Positions 38,331 to 46,389 of a stretch of DNA of 64,000 bases are shown one piece after another. How positions within the stretch are numbered: the stretch's first letter is position 1; every line of letters begins with the position of its first letter. This stretch comes from Sinosporangium siamense (lineage in GTDB: Bacteria > Actinomycetota > Actinomycetes > Streptosporangiales > Streptosporangiaceae): assembly GCF_016863435.1 (NCBI RefSeq), contig NZ_BOOW01000020.1, positions 351,091 through 415,090 on the forward strand. The letters run 5' to 3'. The position numbers were made by a program, and so were the translations under genes. The notes below the pieces were generated by a model. That model worked only from the letters and a program-made list of their open reading frames with translations. It was not told the DNA's origin and did not search any database.

Positions 38331-39095
38331 TCATTGACGCCGGTCGCGGATTCCGGCGAGCAACGTTGGCGCCAGCTCCGGTAGGGAAACCAGGATATCC
38401 GGCAGTGAGGGGTCAACCTGGTTGTAGGCCAGCACAGAGCCGTCGACACGGCTCGCGTGCGCCCCCGCGGCCTGGGCGACGGCCACCGGCGCGGCCGAGT
38501 CCCACTCGTATTGCCCACCGGCGTGGACATATGCCTCGACCTCACCGGTCAGCACCGCACAGATCTTCGCGCCCGCCGAGCCGATCGGCACAAGCACGCC
38601 GCCGATCTCCTGGGCGAGCCGCTGCACGAACTCCGGCGGCCTGGTGCGGCTGACCGCGATGCGCACCGGCCCCTCGGGGGCGGTGGGGAGGGTCGGCGGG
38701 TTCCCGGTGAACAGCGTGCGGCCCTGCGCGGGCAGCGCCACGGCGCCGGCGACGAGCTCGCCCCGCTGCCACAGCGCCACGTGCACGGCCCAGTCGGCCC
38801 GGCCCTCCTCGGCGAACTCGCGTGTGCCGTCCAGCGGGTCGACGATCCACACCCGGTCGGCGGACTGCCTGCGCGCGTCGAACCGCTCCTCCCGGGTGGC
38901 CTCCTCCGACAGGATCAGGTCCTCGGGGCGCAGCCTCCGCAGCGACTCGACGAGGAAAACGTGCGAGGAACGGTCGCCCGCCTTCCGCAAAGCGGTCGGA
39001 TCATCGAATCCGACCTCCTTGCGCAGGGCAAGCAATTTGTCACCCGCCTCCGTCGCCAGATCCCGGGCGAGTTTGTGATCGTCCTCAATGCCCAT
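38331..39095 (-). CDS. cysQ: 3'(2'),5'-bisphosphate nucleotidase (PAP phosphatase)
   Basis: A 254-residue member of the inositol-monophosphatase fold that removes the 3'-phosphate of PAP, the inhibitory by-product of sulfotransferases, and may also hydrolyse PAPS. Motifs are LSEEATREE, WIVDPLDGTREFAE with metal-binding Asp residues, and EWDSAAPVAVAQAAGAHAS near the C-terminus. ATG 39095 shares one base with the stop of the sugar transferase gene (TGATG), which is direct evidence of translational coupling. It sits before cysD and cysN, so donor synthesis and by-product removal are co-expressed with the first step of glycan assembly. Confidence 0.92.
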   Translation of the reverse strand: MGIEDDHKLARDLATEAGDKLLALRKEVGFDDPTALRKAGDRSSHVFLVESLRRLRPEDLILSEEATREERFDARRQSADRVWIVDPLDGTREFAEEGRADWAVHVALWQRGELVAGAVALPAQGRTLFTGNPPTLPTAPEGPVRIAVSRTRPPEFVQRLAQEIGGVLVPIGSAGAKICAVLTGEVEAYVHAGGQYEWDSAAPVAVAQAAGAHASRVDGSVLAYNQVDPSLPDILVSLPELAPTLLAGIRDRRQ

Positions 39096-40549
39096 CAATA
39101 TGCTCCTGCTCCCCGCGCGACAGCCGACCAAGTCTTCCACAGGATCTGAAGATCCATCATGAGAGACCAATTCTCCACGTAACGCAGGTCCAACCGTACC
39201 GATTCCTCCCAAGAGAGATCAGACCGGCCACTCACTTGCCACAACCCCGTCATGCCCGGTCGCACCAGCAGCCGCCTGCGCACGTCGTCGCCGTAACGTG
39301 CCACCTCCTCGGGAAGAGGGGGACGGGGCCCGACCAGCGACATGTGGCCTAGAAGCACATTAATCAACTGCGGCAACTCGTCAAGGGAATGGCGCCGCAG
39401 GAAAGCCCCCAATGGCGTCACCCGTGGATCGTTCCGAATCTTAAACAACACCCCGTCGTCGTCACTTACCAATTCGACGCGTTGCCGCTCGGCCCCCTCG
39501 CGCATCGTGCGGAACTTGAAGATGGTGAACAACATTCCATCCCTCCCGACACGCGTCTGCCGAAACAGCACAGGGCCGCTTCCCGAGGCCCGCACCGCGA
39601 GCGCGAGGCCGACGAGCAGCGGCGACAACACCACGAGGAGGGACGCCGCCACACATCTGTCGAAGACGTTCTTGGCATATTGCCTGCCGCCGGTGAGCTC
39701 CGGATGCTCGACGTGCAGGAGCGGCAAGCCGGCGACGGGCCGGATCGTTGTGCGGGGCCCCGCCACCTCCATCAGCGCCGGGGCCACCACAAGCTCGGTG
39801 TGCGTGCGCTCCAGGCGCCAGGCGAGCCGCCTGAGCGCGACCCCGTCGAGTTCGGGGCAGGCCAGCACGGCCACCGTGTCGGCCCGCTCCTGCTCAACCA
39901 CGAGCGGCAGGTCGCTGAAATCGCCGGCGACGGGCACACCCGCCACGTCGCCACGCTCGTGCCCCGGCAGGCAGACGGCCACGATCTCCATGCCGTGATA
40001 GCGCTCGCGCCGGAATCGTTCCACGATCTCGGTGACCGACGCCCGGTGGCCGGCCGCCACCACCCTGCGCATGCAGGCTCCCCTGGCCCGTCTGCCGTGC
40101 AACATGCGGCGAAGGCCATATCTGGCGAGCAACGTCAGCAGCGTGGCCAGCGGCAACGCGAGGATCACATAGCCCCGGGCCACCTCGATCTTGGTCATGT
40201 AGGCCCCGACGGCGGTCGCGGCGGTCAGCGTGACCCCGCACCGCAGGACCCGGCGGAACTCCTCCGGCCCCACCCCGATCAGCCTCGGCTCGTAGACCCG
40301 GCCGAGCGAGAGTGCATAGACCCACATCACCGGCAGGCACCCGCTTATCACCACATAGGGCGTGACGTACGGAGTGACCTGCCCGAACCTCGCGAAAAGC
40401 GCGAACAGCCCGGCGGCCAGAGCACACACGACGTCCACCCAGACGGCCTGAATCCGGTAACGCCGCACCCACCCCGGCGAGACGGCGACGGTCTCCCACT
40501 GGGGACGGCCCGCCACCCGGGCAGCCGTCGCCCCCTCGCGACCACTCAC
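39095..40549 (-). CDS. Polyprenyl-phosphate sugar-1-phosphate transferase (WcaJ/WbaP/CpsE type)
   Basis: A 484-residue initiating glycosyltransferase. The N-terminal half has four to five transmembrane helices and a CoA-binding-like domain (MRRVVAAGHRASVTEIVERF). The C-terminal catalytic domain (about 290-484) begins with the helix KNVFDRCVAASLLVVLSPLL. It then shows GPVLFRQTRVGRDGMLFTIFKFRTM, LRRHSLDELPQLINVL, SLVGPRPPLPEEVARY and RPGMTGLWQVSGRS, as in PF02397 proteins. It loads the first sugar phosphate on undecaprenyl phosphate. GTG 40549 has GGAGG five bases upstream. It is the promoter-proximal gene of the operon with cysQ, cysD and cysN. Confidence 0.92.
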   Translation of the reverse strand: MSGREGATAARVAGRPQWETVAVSPGWVRRYRIQAVWVDVVCALAAGLFALFARFGQVTPYVTPYVVISGCLPVMWVYALSLGRVYEPRLIGVGPEEFRRVLRCGVTLTAATAVGAYMTKIEVARGYVILALPLATLLTLLARYGLRRMLHGRRARGACMRRVVAAGHRASVTEIVERFRRERYHGMEIVAVCLPGHERGDVAGVPVAGDFSDLPLVVEQERADTVAVLACPELDGVALRRLAWRLERTHTELVVAPALMEVAGPRTTIRPVAGLPLLHVEHPELTGGRQYAKNVFDRCVAASLLVVLSPLLVGLALAVRASGSGPVLFRQTRVGRDGMLFTIFKFRTMREGAERQRVELVSDDDGVLFKIRNDPRVTPLGAFLRRHSLDELPQLINVLLGHMSLVGPRPPLPEEVARYGDDVRRRLLVRPGMTGLWQVSGRSDLSWEESVRLDLRYVENWSLMMDLQILWKTWSAVARGAGAY

Positions 40550-40656
40550 GCACCCTCCGTGTAACCATCCGTAAACAGACAGTCATGGAATGGTAGCGAC
40601 GTCGACCACGCGGAGTGAGCGTTTTCCCCGCGTCCTTACCCGTTGCCCCCGTAAGG

Positions 40657-41253
40657 TCAGCGGGGCGGGCGAGCCACGAAAAGGTCGGACGCGTGGAACG
40701 TGTTCTGGGTGGGCAGCAGCCCGTGCTGGATCAGCGACTCGACCACATCGGCCGCACGGTCGATCAGAAAGGGCAGGTCCTTGCGCTCGGCGGTCGCGAA
40801 GTTCTGCAGCACGAACTTCGCCGGGTCCATGCGGCCGGGAGGACGGCCGATCCCGAAACGCACCCGCAGGTAGTCCTTGGTGGACAACGAGGCGCTGATC
40901 GACTTAAGCCCGTTGTGCCCGTTGTCGCCGCCGCCCAGCTTGGCGCGCAACGCGCCGTAAGCCACGTCCAGCTCGTCGTGCACCACGATGACCCGCTCCG
41001 CGGGCACCTTGTAGAAATCCGCCAGCGCCTTGACCGGTCCGCCGGAGAGGTTCATATAGGTGAGCGGCTTGGCCAGCACGGCGGGCACCCCTGCGGCACG
41101 CGCCTCCAGCACCTCGGCGCGAGCCTTGTGCACCTTGAAACCGGCGCCGGCCCTCTTGGCCAGCTCGTCGAGCACCATGAATCCGGCGTTGTGCCGGTGG
41201 CCGGAATATGAGGCACCCGGGTTGCCCAGTCCGACGATCAGCCAGCGGTCCAC
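40657..41253 (-). CDS. pth: Peptidyl-tRNA hydrolase
   Basis: A 198-residue cytoplasmic enzyme releasing tRNA from stalled peptidyl-tRNA. It starts with [22 protein letters not shown], where the catalytic His and Asn are located. [20 protein letters not shown] and [13 protein letters not shown] are conserved substrate-binding parts. Length fits the family. It follows rplY by 274 bases, a space filled with hairpin repeats. The first codon is ATG at 41253. It is the first housekeeping gene beyond the polysaccharide locus. Confidence 0.96.
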   Translation of the reverse strand: MDRWLIVGLGNPGASYSGHRHNAGFMVLDELAKRAGAGFKVHKARAEVLEARAAGVPAVLAKPLTYMNLSGGPVKALADFYKVPAERVIVVHDELDVAYGALRAKLGGGDNGHNGLKSISASLSTKDYLRVRFGIGRPPGRMDPAKFVLQNFATAERKDLPFLIDRAADVVESLIQHGLLPTQNTFHASDLFVARPPR

Positions 41254-41389
41254 GACTCCCTGCTTTCCTGCGTCACGGCGCTTATAAGGTCACGGCTTGT
41301 GGGGGTACGGCGGAGCTTCCTCCAGCACGACTTCTACCGCACGACCCGGCGCGGCGCTCACCCGGGACCACCGCGAACCCCGCGCGCCA

Positions 41390-41475
41390 GCTCTAAAGCC
41401 GACCGGTACGCCGCCTCTAAAGCCGACCCAGGCACGGGCTCTAAAGCCGACCCGGGGGCGGGCTCTAAAGCCCGA
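41390..41475 (-). repeat. Four 24-bp-periodic hairpin repeats between rplY and pth
   Basis: The core CTCTAAAG recurs with exact 24-base spacing at 41391, 41415, 41439 and 41463, flanked by GGG and CCC so that copies can fold as GGCT-CTAA-AGCC hairpins. The last copy forms CGGGCT/AGCCCG. They lie downstream of rplY on its strand and may act as terminators, processing sites or a mobile small repeat. Confidence 0.65.
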
Positions 41476-41527
41476 AGGGGCGACCGGCGGGCCGAAGCTC
41501 CACCTGCCGCCCCGTTCGAGGATCGAC

Positions 41528-42148
41528 CTATTCGGCGGACTCCTCCGCAGCGGCCTCCGCGGCCGGAGCCTCGACGGCCTCCACACCCTCGGCCTCGGCG
41601 ACCGGCTCGGCGGTCGGCTTGGCGATGACGTGGAGCACGAGGGTCTCGGGCTCGGCCTGCAGGGTCACGCCCTTGGGCAGCTTGAGGTCACCGGCGGTGA
41701 CCGCGGTGCCGACCTCAAGGCCCTCGACGTCGACCTCGACGCCCTGCGGGATGTGGGTGGCCTCGGCCTCGACCGACACGGAGACGAGCTGCTGGTCGAG
41801 CAGACCGTCGGAGTGCACGTCGCCGGTCACGGTCACCGGGATCTCGACGGTCACCTTCTCACCGCGCTTGACGAGCAGCAGGTCGACGTGCTCGAGGAAC
41901 CCCTTGAGCGGGTCGCGCTGCACACCCTTGGGAAGCGCGAGCTCGTCCACACCGTTGCCGGCGACGCGGATCAGCACGTTGGGCGTGCGGAGCGCGAGCA
42001 GCAGCTCGTGGCCGGGGAGCGTCAGGTGCTTGGGCTCGATGCCGTGCCCGTAAAGGACAGCGGGCACCTTGTCGGCGCGGCGGATCTTGCGAGCGGCGCC
42101 CTTGCCGAACTCACTGCGCAGCTCGGCGTTGATGCGGACCTCGGCCAT
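41528..42148 (-). CDS. rplY: Ribosomal protein bL25 (Ctc type)
   Basis: A 206-residue 5S rRNA-binding ribosomal protein of the long Ctc form. Residues 1-95 form the L25 domain (AEVRINAELRSEFGKGAARKIRRADKVPAVLYG). The following TL5/Ctc C-terminal domain ends near 185, then comes an acidic tail rich in Ala and Glu. ATG 42148 is preferred because AGGAG lies six bases upstream; an ATG at 42154 sits directly on that site. It is between prs (97-base gap) and pth. Confidence 0.95.
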   Translation of the reverse strand: MAEVRINAELRSEFGKGAARKIRRADKVPAVLYGHGIEPKHLTLPGHELLLALRTPNVLIRVAGNGVDELALPKGVQRDPLKGFLEHVDLLLVKRGEKVTVEIPVTVTGDVHSDGLLDQQLVSVSVEAEATHIPQGVEVDVEGLEVGTAVTAGDLKLPKGVTLQAEPETLVLHVIAKPTAEPVAEAEGVEAVEAPAAEAAAEESAE

Positions 42149-42245
42149 GGCCATCTCCTAGGGAGGCTTAAGGATGATCGCGCTCCCCCTCACCCGCCCT
42201 AGCGGAAGGCGTTACGAGCGCGGACAACCCTCGAAGCCTACCGGA

Positions 42246-43223
42246 CTAGGAGTCCCCCTCGAACAGGCTCGTGACCGACCCGTCGTTGAACACCTCGGAG
42301 ATGGCCCGCGCGATCAGCGGCGCGATCGACAACACGGTGAGCTTGTCGAACTGCTTCTCGCCCGGGATCGGCAGGGTGTTGGTGACGATCACCTCGGAGA
42401 TGTTGGAGTTCTTGAGGCGGTCGACCGCGGGGTCGGAGAAGACGGCGTGCGTGGCGGCCACCACGACGTTGGTCGCGCCGTGCTCGTAGAGCGCGTCGGC
42501 GGCCTTGCAAATGGAGCCACCGGTGTCGATCATGTCGTCGATCAGCACACAGGTGCGGCCCCGCACCTTGCCGACGACCTCGTGCACCTTGACCTGGTTG
42601 GCCACGTCGAGATCGCGGCGCTTGTGGATGAACGCGACCGGGGTGCCGAGGGTGTCGGCCCAGCGCTCGGCGAGGCGCACCCGGCCGGTGTCGGGCGAGA
42701 CCACTATGGCGTTCGAGGCGTCGATCTTGTCTTTGAGGTAGTTGACCAGGACCGGCATGGCGAACAAGTGGTCCACCGGGCCGTCGAAGAAGCCCTGGAT
42801 CTGCGAGGTGTGCAAGTCGATCGACATGAGCCGGTCGGCGCCCGCCTGCTTGAACAGGTCGGCGATAAGCCGGGCGGTGATCGGCTCGCGGCCCTTGCCC
42901 TTCTTGTCCTGCCGGGAGTAGCCGAAGAACGGCATGACCACGGTGATGCGGTCGGCGGACGCACGCTTGAGCGCGTCGACCATGATGAGGTGCTCCATGA
43001 TCCACTTATTGATGGGAGCCGTGTGGCTCTGGATCACAAAGGCGTCGCATCCGCGGACCGACTCAAGGTAACGGGCGTAGATCTCGCCGTTGGCGAAGTC
43101 GCGGAGTGTGGTGGGCGTAGTGTCAATGCTGAGGTTGCTCGCCACCTCCTCCGCCAACTCGGGATACGCCCGTCCCGAGAAGAACATGAGTTTTCTCTGA
43201 CTGACCTTCTGCTTGGCATTCAC
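42246..43223 (-). CDS. prs: Ribose-phosphate pyrophosphokinase
   Basis: A 325-residue enzyme making PRPP from ribose 5-phosphate and ATP. Visible are the N-terminal KLMFFSGRAYPELAEEVA, the ATP region CDAFVIQSHTAPIN, the pyrophosphate and metal region MSIDLHTSQIQGF, and the PRPP loop VLIDDMIDTGGSICKAADAL. Length is standard. It starts 11 bases after the glmU stop, so the two form an operon, linking UDP-GlcNAc and nucleotide precursor supply. Confidence 0.97.
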   Translation of the reverse strand: MNAKQKVSQRKLMFFSGRAYPELAEEVASNLSIDTTPTTLRDFANGEIYARYLESVRGCDAFVIQSHTAPINKWIMEHLIMVDALKRASADRITVVMPFFGYSRQDKKGKGREPITARLIADLFKQAGADRLMSIDLHTSQIQGFFDGPVDHLFAMPVLVNYLKDKIDASNAIVVSPDTGRVRLAERWADTLGTPVAFIHKRRDLDVANQVKVHEVVGKVRGRTCVLIDDMIDTGGSICKAADALYEHGATNVVVAATHAVFSDPAVDRLKNSNISEVIVTNTLPIPGEKQFDKLTVLSIAPLIARAISEVFNDGSVTSLFEGDS

Positions 43224-43234
43224 GCGGTGCTCCC

Positions 43235-44704
43235 CTATTGCTCTTCGACCTGTTCAGCCCGCGCCTTCAGCGCGGCCTCGGCCGAGGCGGTGCCCGCGCG
43301 TCTGCGGGTCACCCACCCTTCGATGTTGCGCTGCCGGCCGCGGGCAACCCCGATCGCTCCCGGAGGAACCTCGTCGGTGATCGTCGAGCCCGCCGCCGTG
43401 TAGGCGCCGTCGCCGATCGTCACGGGCGCGACCAGCATGGTGTCGCACCCGACGAAGGCGTGATCGCCCACAGTCGTGTGGTGCTTCTCGACTCCGTCGT
43501 AGTTGACGAAGATCGTTGAAGCGCCGATGTTCGCGCCGACGCCGATGGTGGCATCGCCGACATATGTCAGGTGGGGAACCTTGGATCCCTCTCCGACCTG
43601 CGCATTCTTCATTTCAACATATGCCCCGGCCTTGGCCTTACGGCCGAGGACGGTGCCGGGACGCAGGTATGAGTAGGGACCGACTGCCGCCTCGGGGCCG
43701 ATGACCGCCCCGTCGGCGACGGTGTTGCGAACGATCGCTCCCATGCCCACCTCGGTGTCGGTGAGCGTGGTGGCGGGGCCGATCTCCGCGCCGGAGGCGA
43801 CGGAGGTGCGGCCGTGGAGCTGGGTGCCGGGGTGGATCACGACGTCGGGCTCAAGGGTCACCCCGACGTCGACCCAGGTGCTCGAGGGATCGACGACAGT
43901 GACCCCGTCTCTCATGTGGCGCTCCAGCAGGCGGGAGTTGAGCACTCCCCGCGCGAAGGCGAGCTGGACACGGTCGTTGACGCCCTCGACGTCGACGTAG
44001 TCGTCGGCGACGCACGCCCCGACCCGGTGCCCGTCGCCGCGCAGGATGGAGAGCACGTCGGTGAGATATTCCTCACCTTGGGCGTTGTCGGTCGACACCC
44101 GCTTCACCGCGTCGGCGAGAAGCGCGCCGTCGAAGGCGTAGGTGCCGGAGTTCATCTCCCGCACGGCCCGCTGGCTCGGCGTGGCGTCCTTCTCCTCGAC
44201 GATCTCCAGCACGGCGCCGGTGGTGTCGCGGATGATCCTTCCGTAACCCGTGGGGTCGGGCACCACCGCCGTCAGCACGGTGACCGCGTTGCCATCGGTC
44301 TCGTGCATGCGCAGCAGCGCCGCCAGGGTCTCGGCGGTCAGCAGCGGGGTGTCACCGTATGTCACGAGGACGGTGCGGCCGACCCCCGCCTCCGCGGGCT
44401 TGGAGCCGAGCGGCCCGGCCTGTTCGAGCACGATGCGGACCGCGTGGCCCGTGCCCCTCTGCTCCTCCTGCACAACGGTTTCCACGTCGGGGCTGGAGCC
44501 GGCGAGGTGCGCGCGCACCCGCTCACGCTCATGGCCGACGACCACGAGGAGGCGCCCGGGATCGAGGCCTCTGGCGGCGGTCAAAACGTGGTCGACGAGG
44601 GCACGTCCACAGAGTTCGTGGAGGACCTTCGGGGTCTTCGACTTCATCCTGCTGCCCTCACCAGCGGCAAGGACGATGACTGCGGCCGGGCGCGGCACAC
44701 TCAC
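43235..44704 (-). CDS. glmU: Bifunctional GlcNAc-1-phosphate uridylyltransferase / glucosamine-1-phosphate acetyltransferase
   Basis: A 489-residue enzyme making UDP-GlcNAc. The N-terminal pyrophosphorylase has AAVIVLAAGEGSRMKSKTPKVLHELCGRAL. QRGTGHAVR and VTYGDTPLL bind UTP, and ADDYVDVEGVNDRVQLA links to the C-terminal left-handed beta helix. The helix contains NYDGVEKHHTTVGDHAFVGCDTMLVAP and ends with RQRNIEGWVTRRR. GTG 44704 has GGGAG about ten bases upstream and gives a normal N-terminus. It heads the glmU-prs-rplY-pth direction. Confidence 0.96.
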   Translation of the reverse strand: MSVPRPAAVIVLAAGEGSRMKSKTPKVLHELCGRALVDHVLTAARGLDPGRLLVVVGHERERVRAHLAGSSPDVETVVQEEQRGTGHAVRIVLEQAGPLGSKPAEAGVGRTVLVTYGDTPLLTAETLAALLRMHETDGNAVTVLTAVVPDPTGYGRIIRDTTGAVLEIVEEKDATPSQRAVREMNSGTYAFDGALLADAVKRVSTDNAQGEEYLTDVLSILRGDGHRVGACVADDYVDVEGVNDRVQLAFARGVLNSRLLERHMRDGVTVVDPSSTWVDVGVTLEPDVVIHPGTQLHGRTSVASGAEIGPATTLTDTEVGMGAIVRNTVADGAVIGPEAAVGPYSYLRPGTVLGRKAKAGAYVEMKNAQVGEGSKVPHLTYVGDATIGVGANIGASTIFVNYDGVEKHHTTVGDHAFVGCDTMLVAPVTIGDGAYTAAGSTITDEVPPGAIGVARGRQRNIEGWVTRRRAGTASAEAALKARAEQVEEQ

Positions 44705-45070
44705 GGACGTCTGGCTCCCTCGGCGTCGCGGATGTGAAGGCTGGTCAGGATGTGTCACGGCCACAGCCTTGGCCCGCACACCGCAACCCTCCCGACATCG
44801 TGAGGATACCTGGCTGCCTCGAAGTGGAAACCAGTGCCCGGCCCGAGTAGTAGGGAAGATCCCCGAAAGCCCGGCCTCGCCGGAGAAACCGCAGCGTGGA
44901 GGGCGGGAGCGTGCGGCAAACGGTGCCGCCGACAAGCGATGAGAGTGTGGCACAGCCGACGAGTGGGCCGCGCCTTCCCCGGAGCACTGCGGAGCCGGTG
45001 CGACTCAGGCACACGGGCGGCTGAACGGAGACCAACGCTCCGGGCGCGACACCCCTGCCATCTGCATGAG
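44705..45070. other. Intergenic region without a gene
   Basis: The space between glmU and tRNA-Gln (about 365 bases) has no recognisable gene or clear hairpin. It must hold the glmU promoter. Overlapping open frames run through the tRNA gene and are not credible. Confidence 0.5.
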
Positions 45071-45142
45071 CTCCCGGAAGAGGACTCGAACCCCTACAAA
45101 CGGGACCAAAACCCGTTGTCCTGCCAATTAGACGATCCGGGA
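45071..45142 (-). tRNA. tRNA-Gln (TTG)
   Basis: A 72-base cloverleaf: acceptor TCCCGGA/TCCGGGA with discriminator G. The D arm has AATTGGCAGGAC, and the anticodon stem ACGGG/CCCGT closes the loop TTTTGGT with anticodon TTG. The T arm is AGGGG-TTCGAGT-CCTCT. CCA is not encoded. It stands alone between glmU and the desaturase gene. Confidence 0.93.
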
Positions 45143-45320
45143 TCGACATCCGGAAGCGCTCTCCGGACGGCGTCACCCCCTCACCTTACCGACCCGCGAT
45201 CGTCCTGTGCGCCTTGATTTCGGCCGTAGCAGATGCCTTCGGCGCGCCGCAAGGCATGGAACCACCACGGGATCCACCACTCAGCGTCATCTTCTCCACA
45301 TTCGCGGCATGCCGATTCAG

Positions 45321-45340
45321 AACTTACGCTGTCGTAAGTT
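45321..45340 (+). promoter_or_regulatory. Palindromic operator upstream of the desaturase gene
   Basis: A perfect inverted repeat AACTTACG-CTGT-CGTAAGTT (8-bp arms, 4-base centre) lies 50 bases before the desaturase start, in its promoter area. Size and symmetry fit a TetR-family dimer. The TetR gene directly after the desaturase is the natural candidate. Confidence 0.6.
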
Positions 45341-45389
45341 ACGGTTGCGTAGCTCGGACAATCACACCATTCACCACGCGAGGTAGCCC

Positions 45390-46337
45390 ATGACCATCGC
45401 CACAGACCGCGAGGGTTCCACCACCCCTGGCCCACAGCCTGAGATCGAACCTGAGCCGAAGAGCAACTTCGAACGCGTCCTCCTGGTCGTGTTCGTCGTC
45501 CTGCCCTTCCTGGCTCTGCTCGCGGCCATCCCCATGGCCTGGGGGAGTTTCCTCGGCTGGTCGGACGTGATCATCGGCGGGATCTTCTATATCTTCACCG
45601 GCCTGGGCGTGACGGTGGGATTCCACCGCTACTTCACTCACGGCTCCTTCAAGGCCAACCGCCCTCTGAAGATCGTGATGGCCGTCGCCGGCAGCATGTC
45701 GCTCGAAATGGGCGTCATCGACTGGGTGGCCACGCACCGCCGCCACCACAAGTACTCCGACAAGGAGGGCGACCCGCACTCGCCATGGCGTTTCGGCAAC
45801 GACTGGAAGGCTCTCACCAAGGGCCTCTTCTTCGCCCACGTCGGCTGGCTGTTCTCCAGCGAGCGCACCAATCGCACGCGCTATGCCCGCGACCTGCTGA
45901 ACGACCCGGACATCGTCAAGATCCACCACTCTTTCAAGTGGCTGGTCTTCGCCTCCCTCGCCGCCCCCGCCGTGCTCGGCGGGCTCTTCACCTGGTCGAT
46001 CGAGGGAGCGCTCACGGCCTTCTTCTGGGGCAGCCTGGTCCGCATCGCGATGCTGCACCACGTGACCTGGTCGATCAACTCCATCTGCCACGTCTTCGGC
46101 GACGAGGCCTTCGAAGTGCGTGACAAGTCGCGCAACGTGTGGTGGCTGGCCATCCCGTCCTTCGGCGAGTCCTGGCACAACCTGCACCACTCCGACCCGA
46201 CCTGCGCCCGGCACGGCGCGCTGAAGGGGCAGATCGACCCCAGCGCCCGCGTGATCCGGTGGTTCGAGCAAGCCGGGTGGGCCACCGATGTGCGGTGGCC
46301 GACACCAGAGCGCCTGGCGGCGAAGCGCGTTGGGTGA
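45390..46337 (+). CDS. Acyl-CoA / fatty acid delta-9 desaturase
   Basis: A 315-residue integral membrane di-iron desaturase introducing a double bond in acyl chains. The three histidine boxes are present: HRYFTH (79-84), HRRHH (116-120) and WHNLHH (about 261-266). Four hydrophobic segments match the two hairpin helices. The first 28 residues are acidic and probably cytosolic. GAGGT lies before ATG 45390. A palindromic operator precedes it and a TetR regulator gene follows after about 50 bases, as in lipid-responsive units of other actinobacteria. Confidence 0.93.
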   Translation: MTIATDREGSTTPGPQPEIEPEPKSNFERVLLVVFVVLPFLALLAAIPMAWGSFLGWSDVIIGGIFYIFTGLGVTVGFHRYFTHGSFKANRPLKIVMAVAGSMSLEMGVIDWVATHRRHHKYSDKEGDPHSPWRFGNDWKALTKGLFFAHVGWLFSSERTNRTRYARDLLNDPDIVKIHHSFKWLVFASLAAPAVLGGLFTWSIEGALTAFFWGSLVRIAMLHHVTWSINSICHVFGDEAFEVRDKSRNVWWLAIPSFGESWHNLHHSDPTCARHGALKGQIDPSARVIRWFEQAGWATDVRWPTPERLAAKRVG

Positions 46338-46389
46338 TCAAAGCAGCACAAGTGGAACGGTTCCCGCCTCTATGGCGGGTACCGCCATT

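Noticed and set aside
35967..39095. Interpretation of the cys genes as an assimilatory sulfate reduction operon
   Set aside because: No PAPS reductase, sulfite reductase or siroheme genes are present, and cysQ is fused in transcription to a sugar transferase; sulfonation fits better.
44745..45176. Minus-strand frame covering the tRNA-Gln gene
   Set aside because: It overlaps a clear tRNA and has no credible product.
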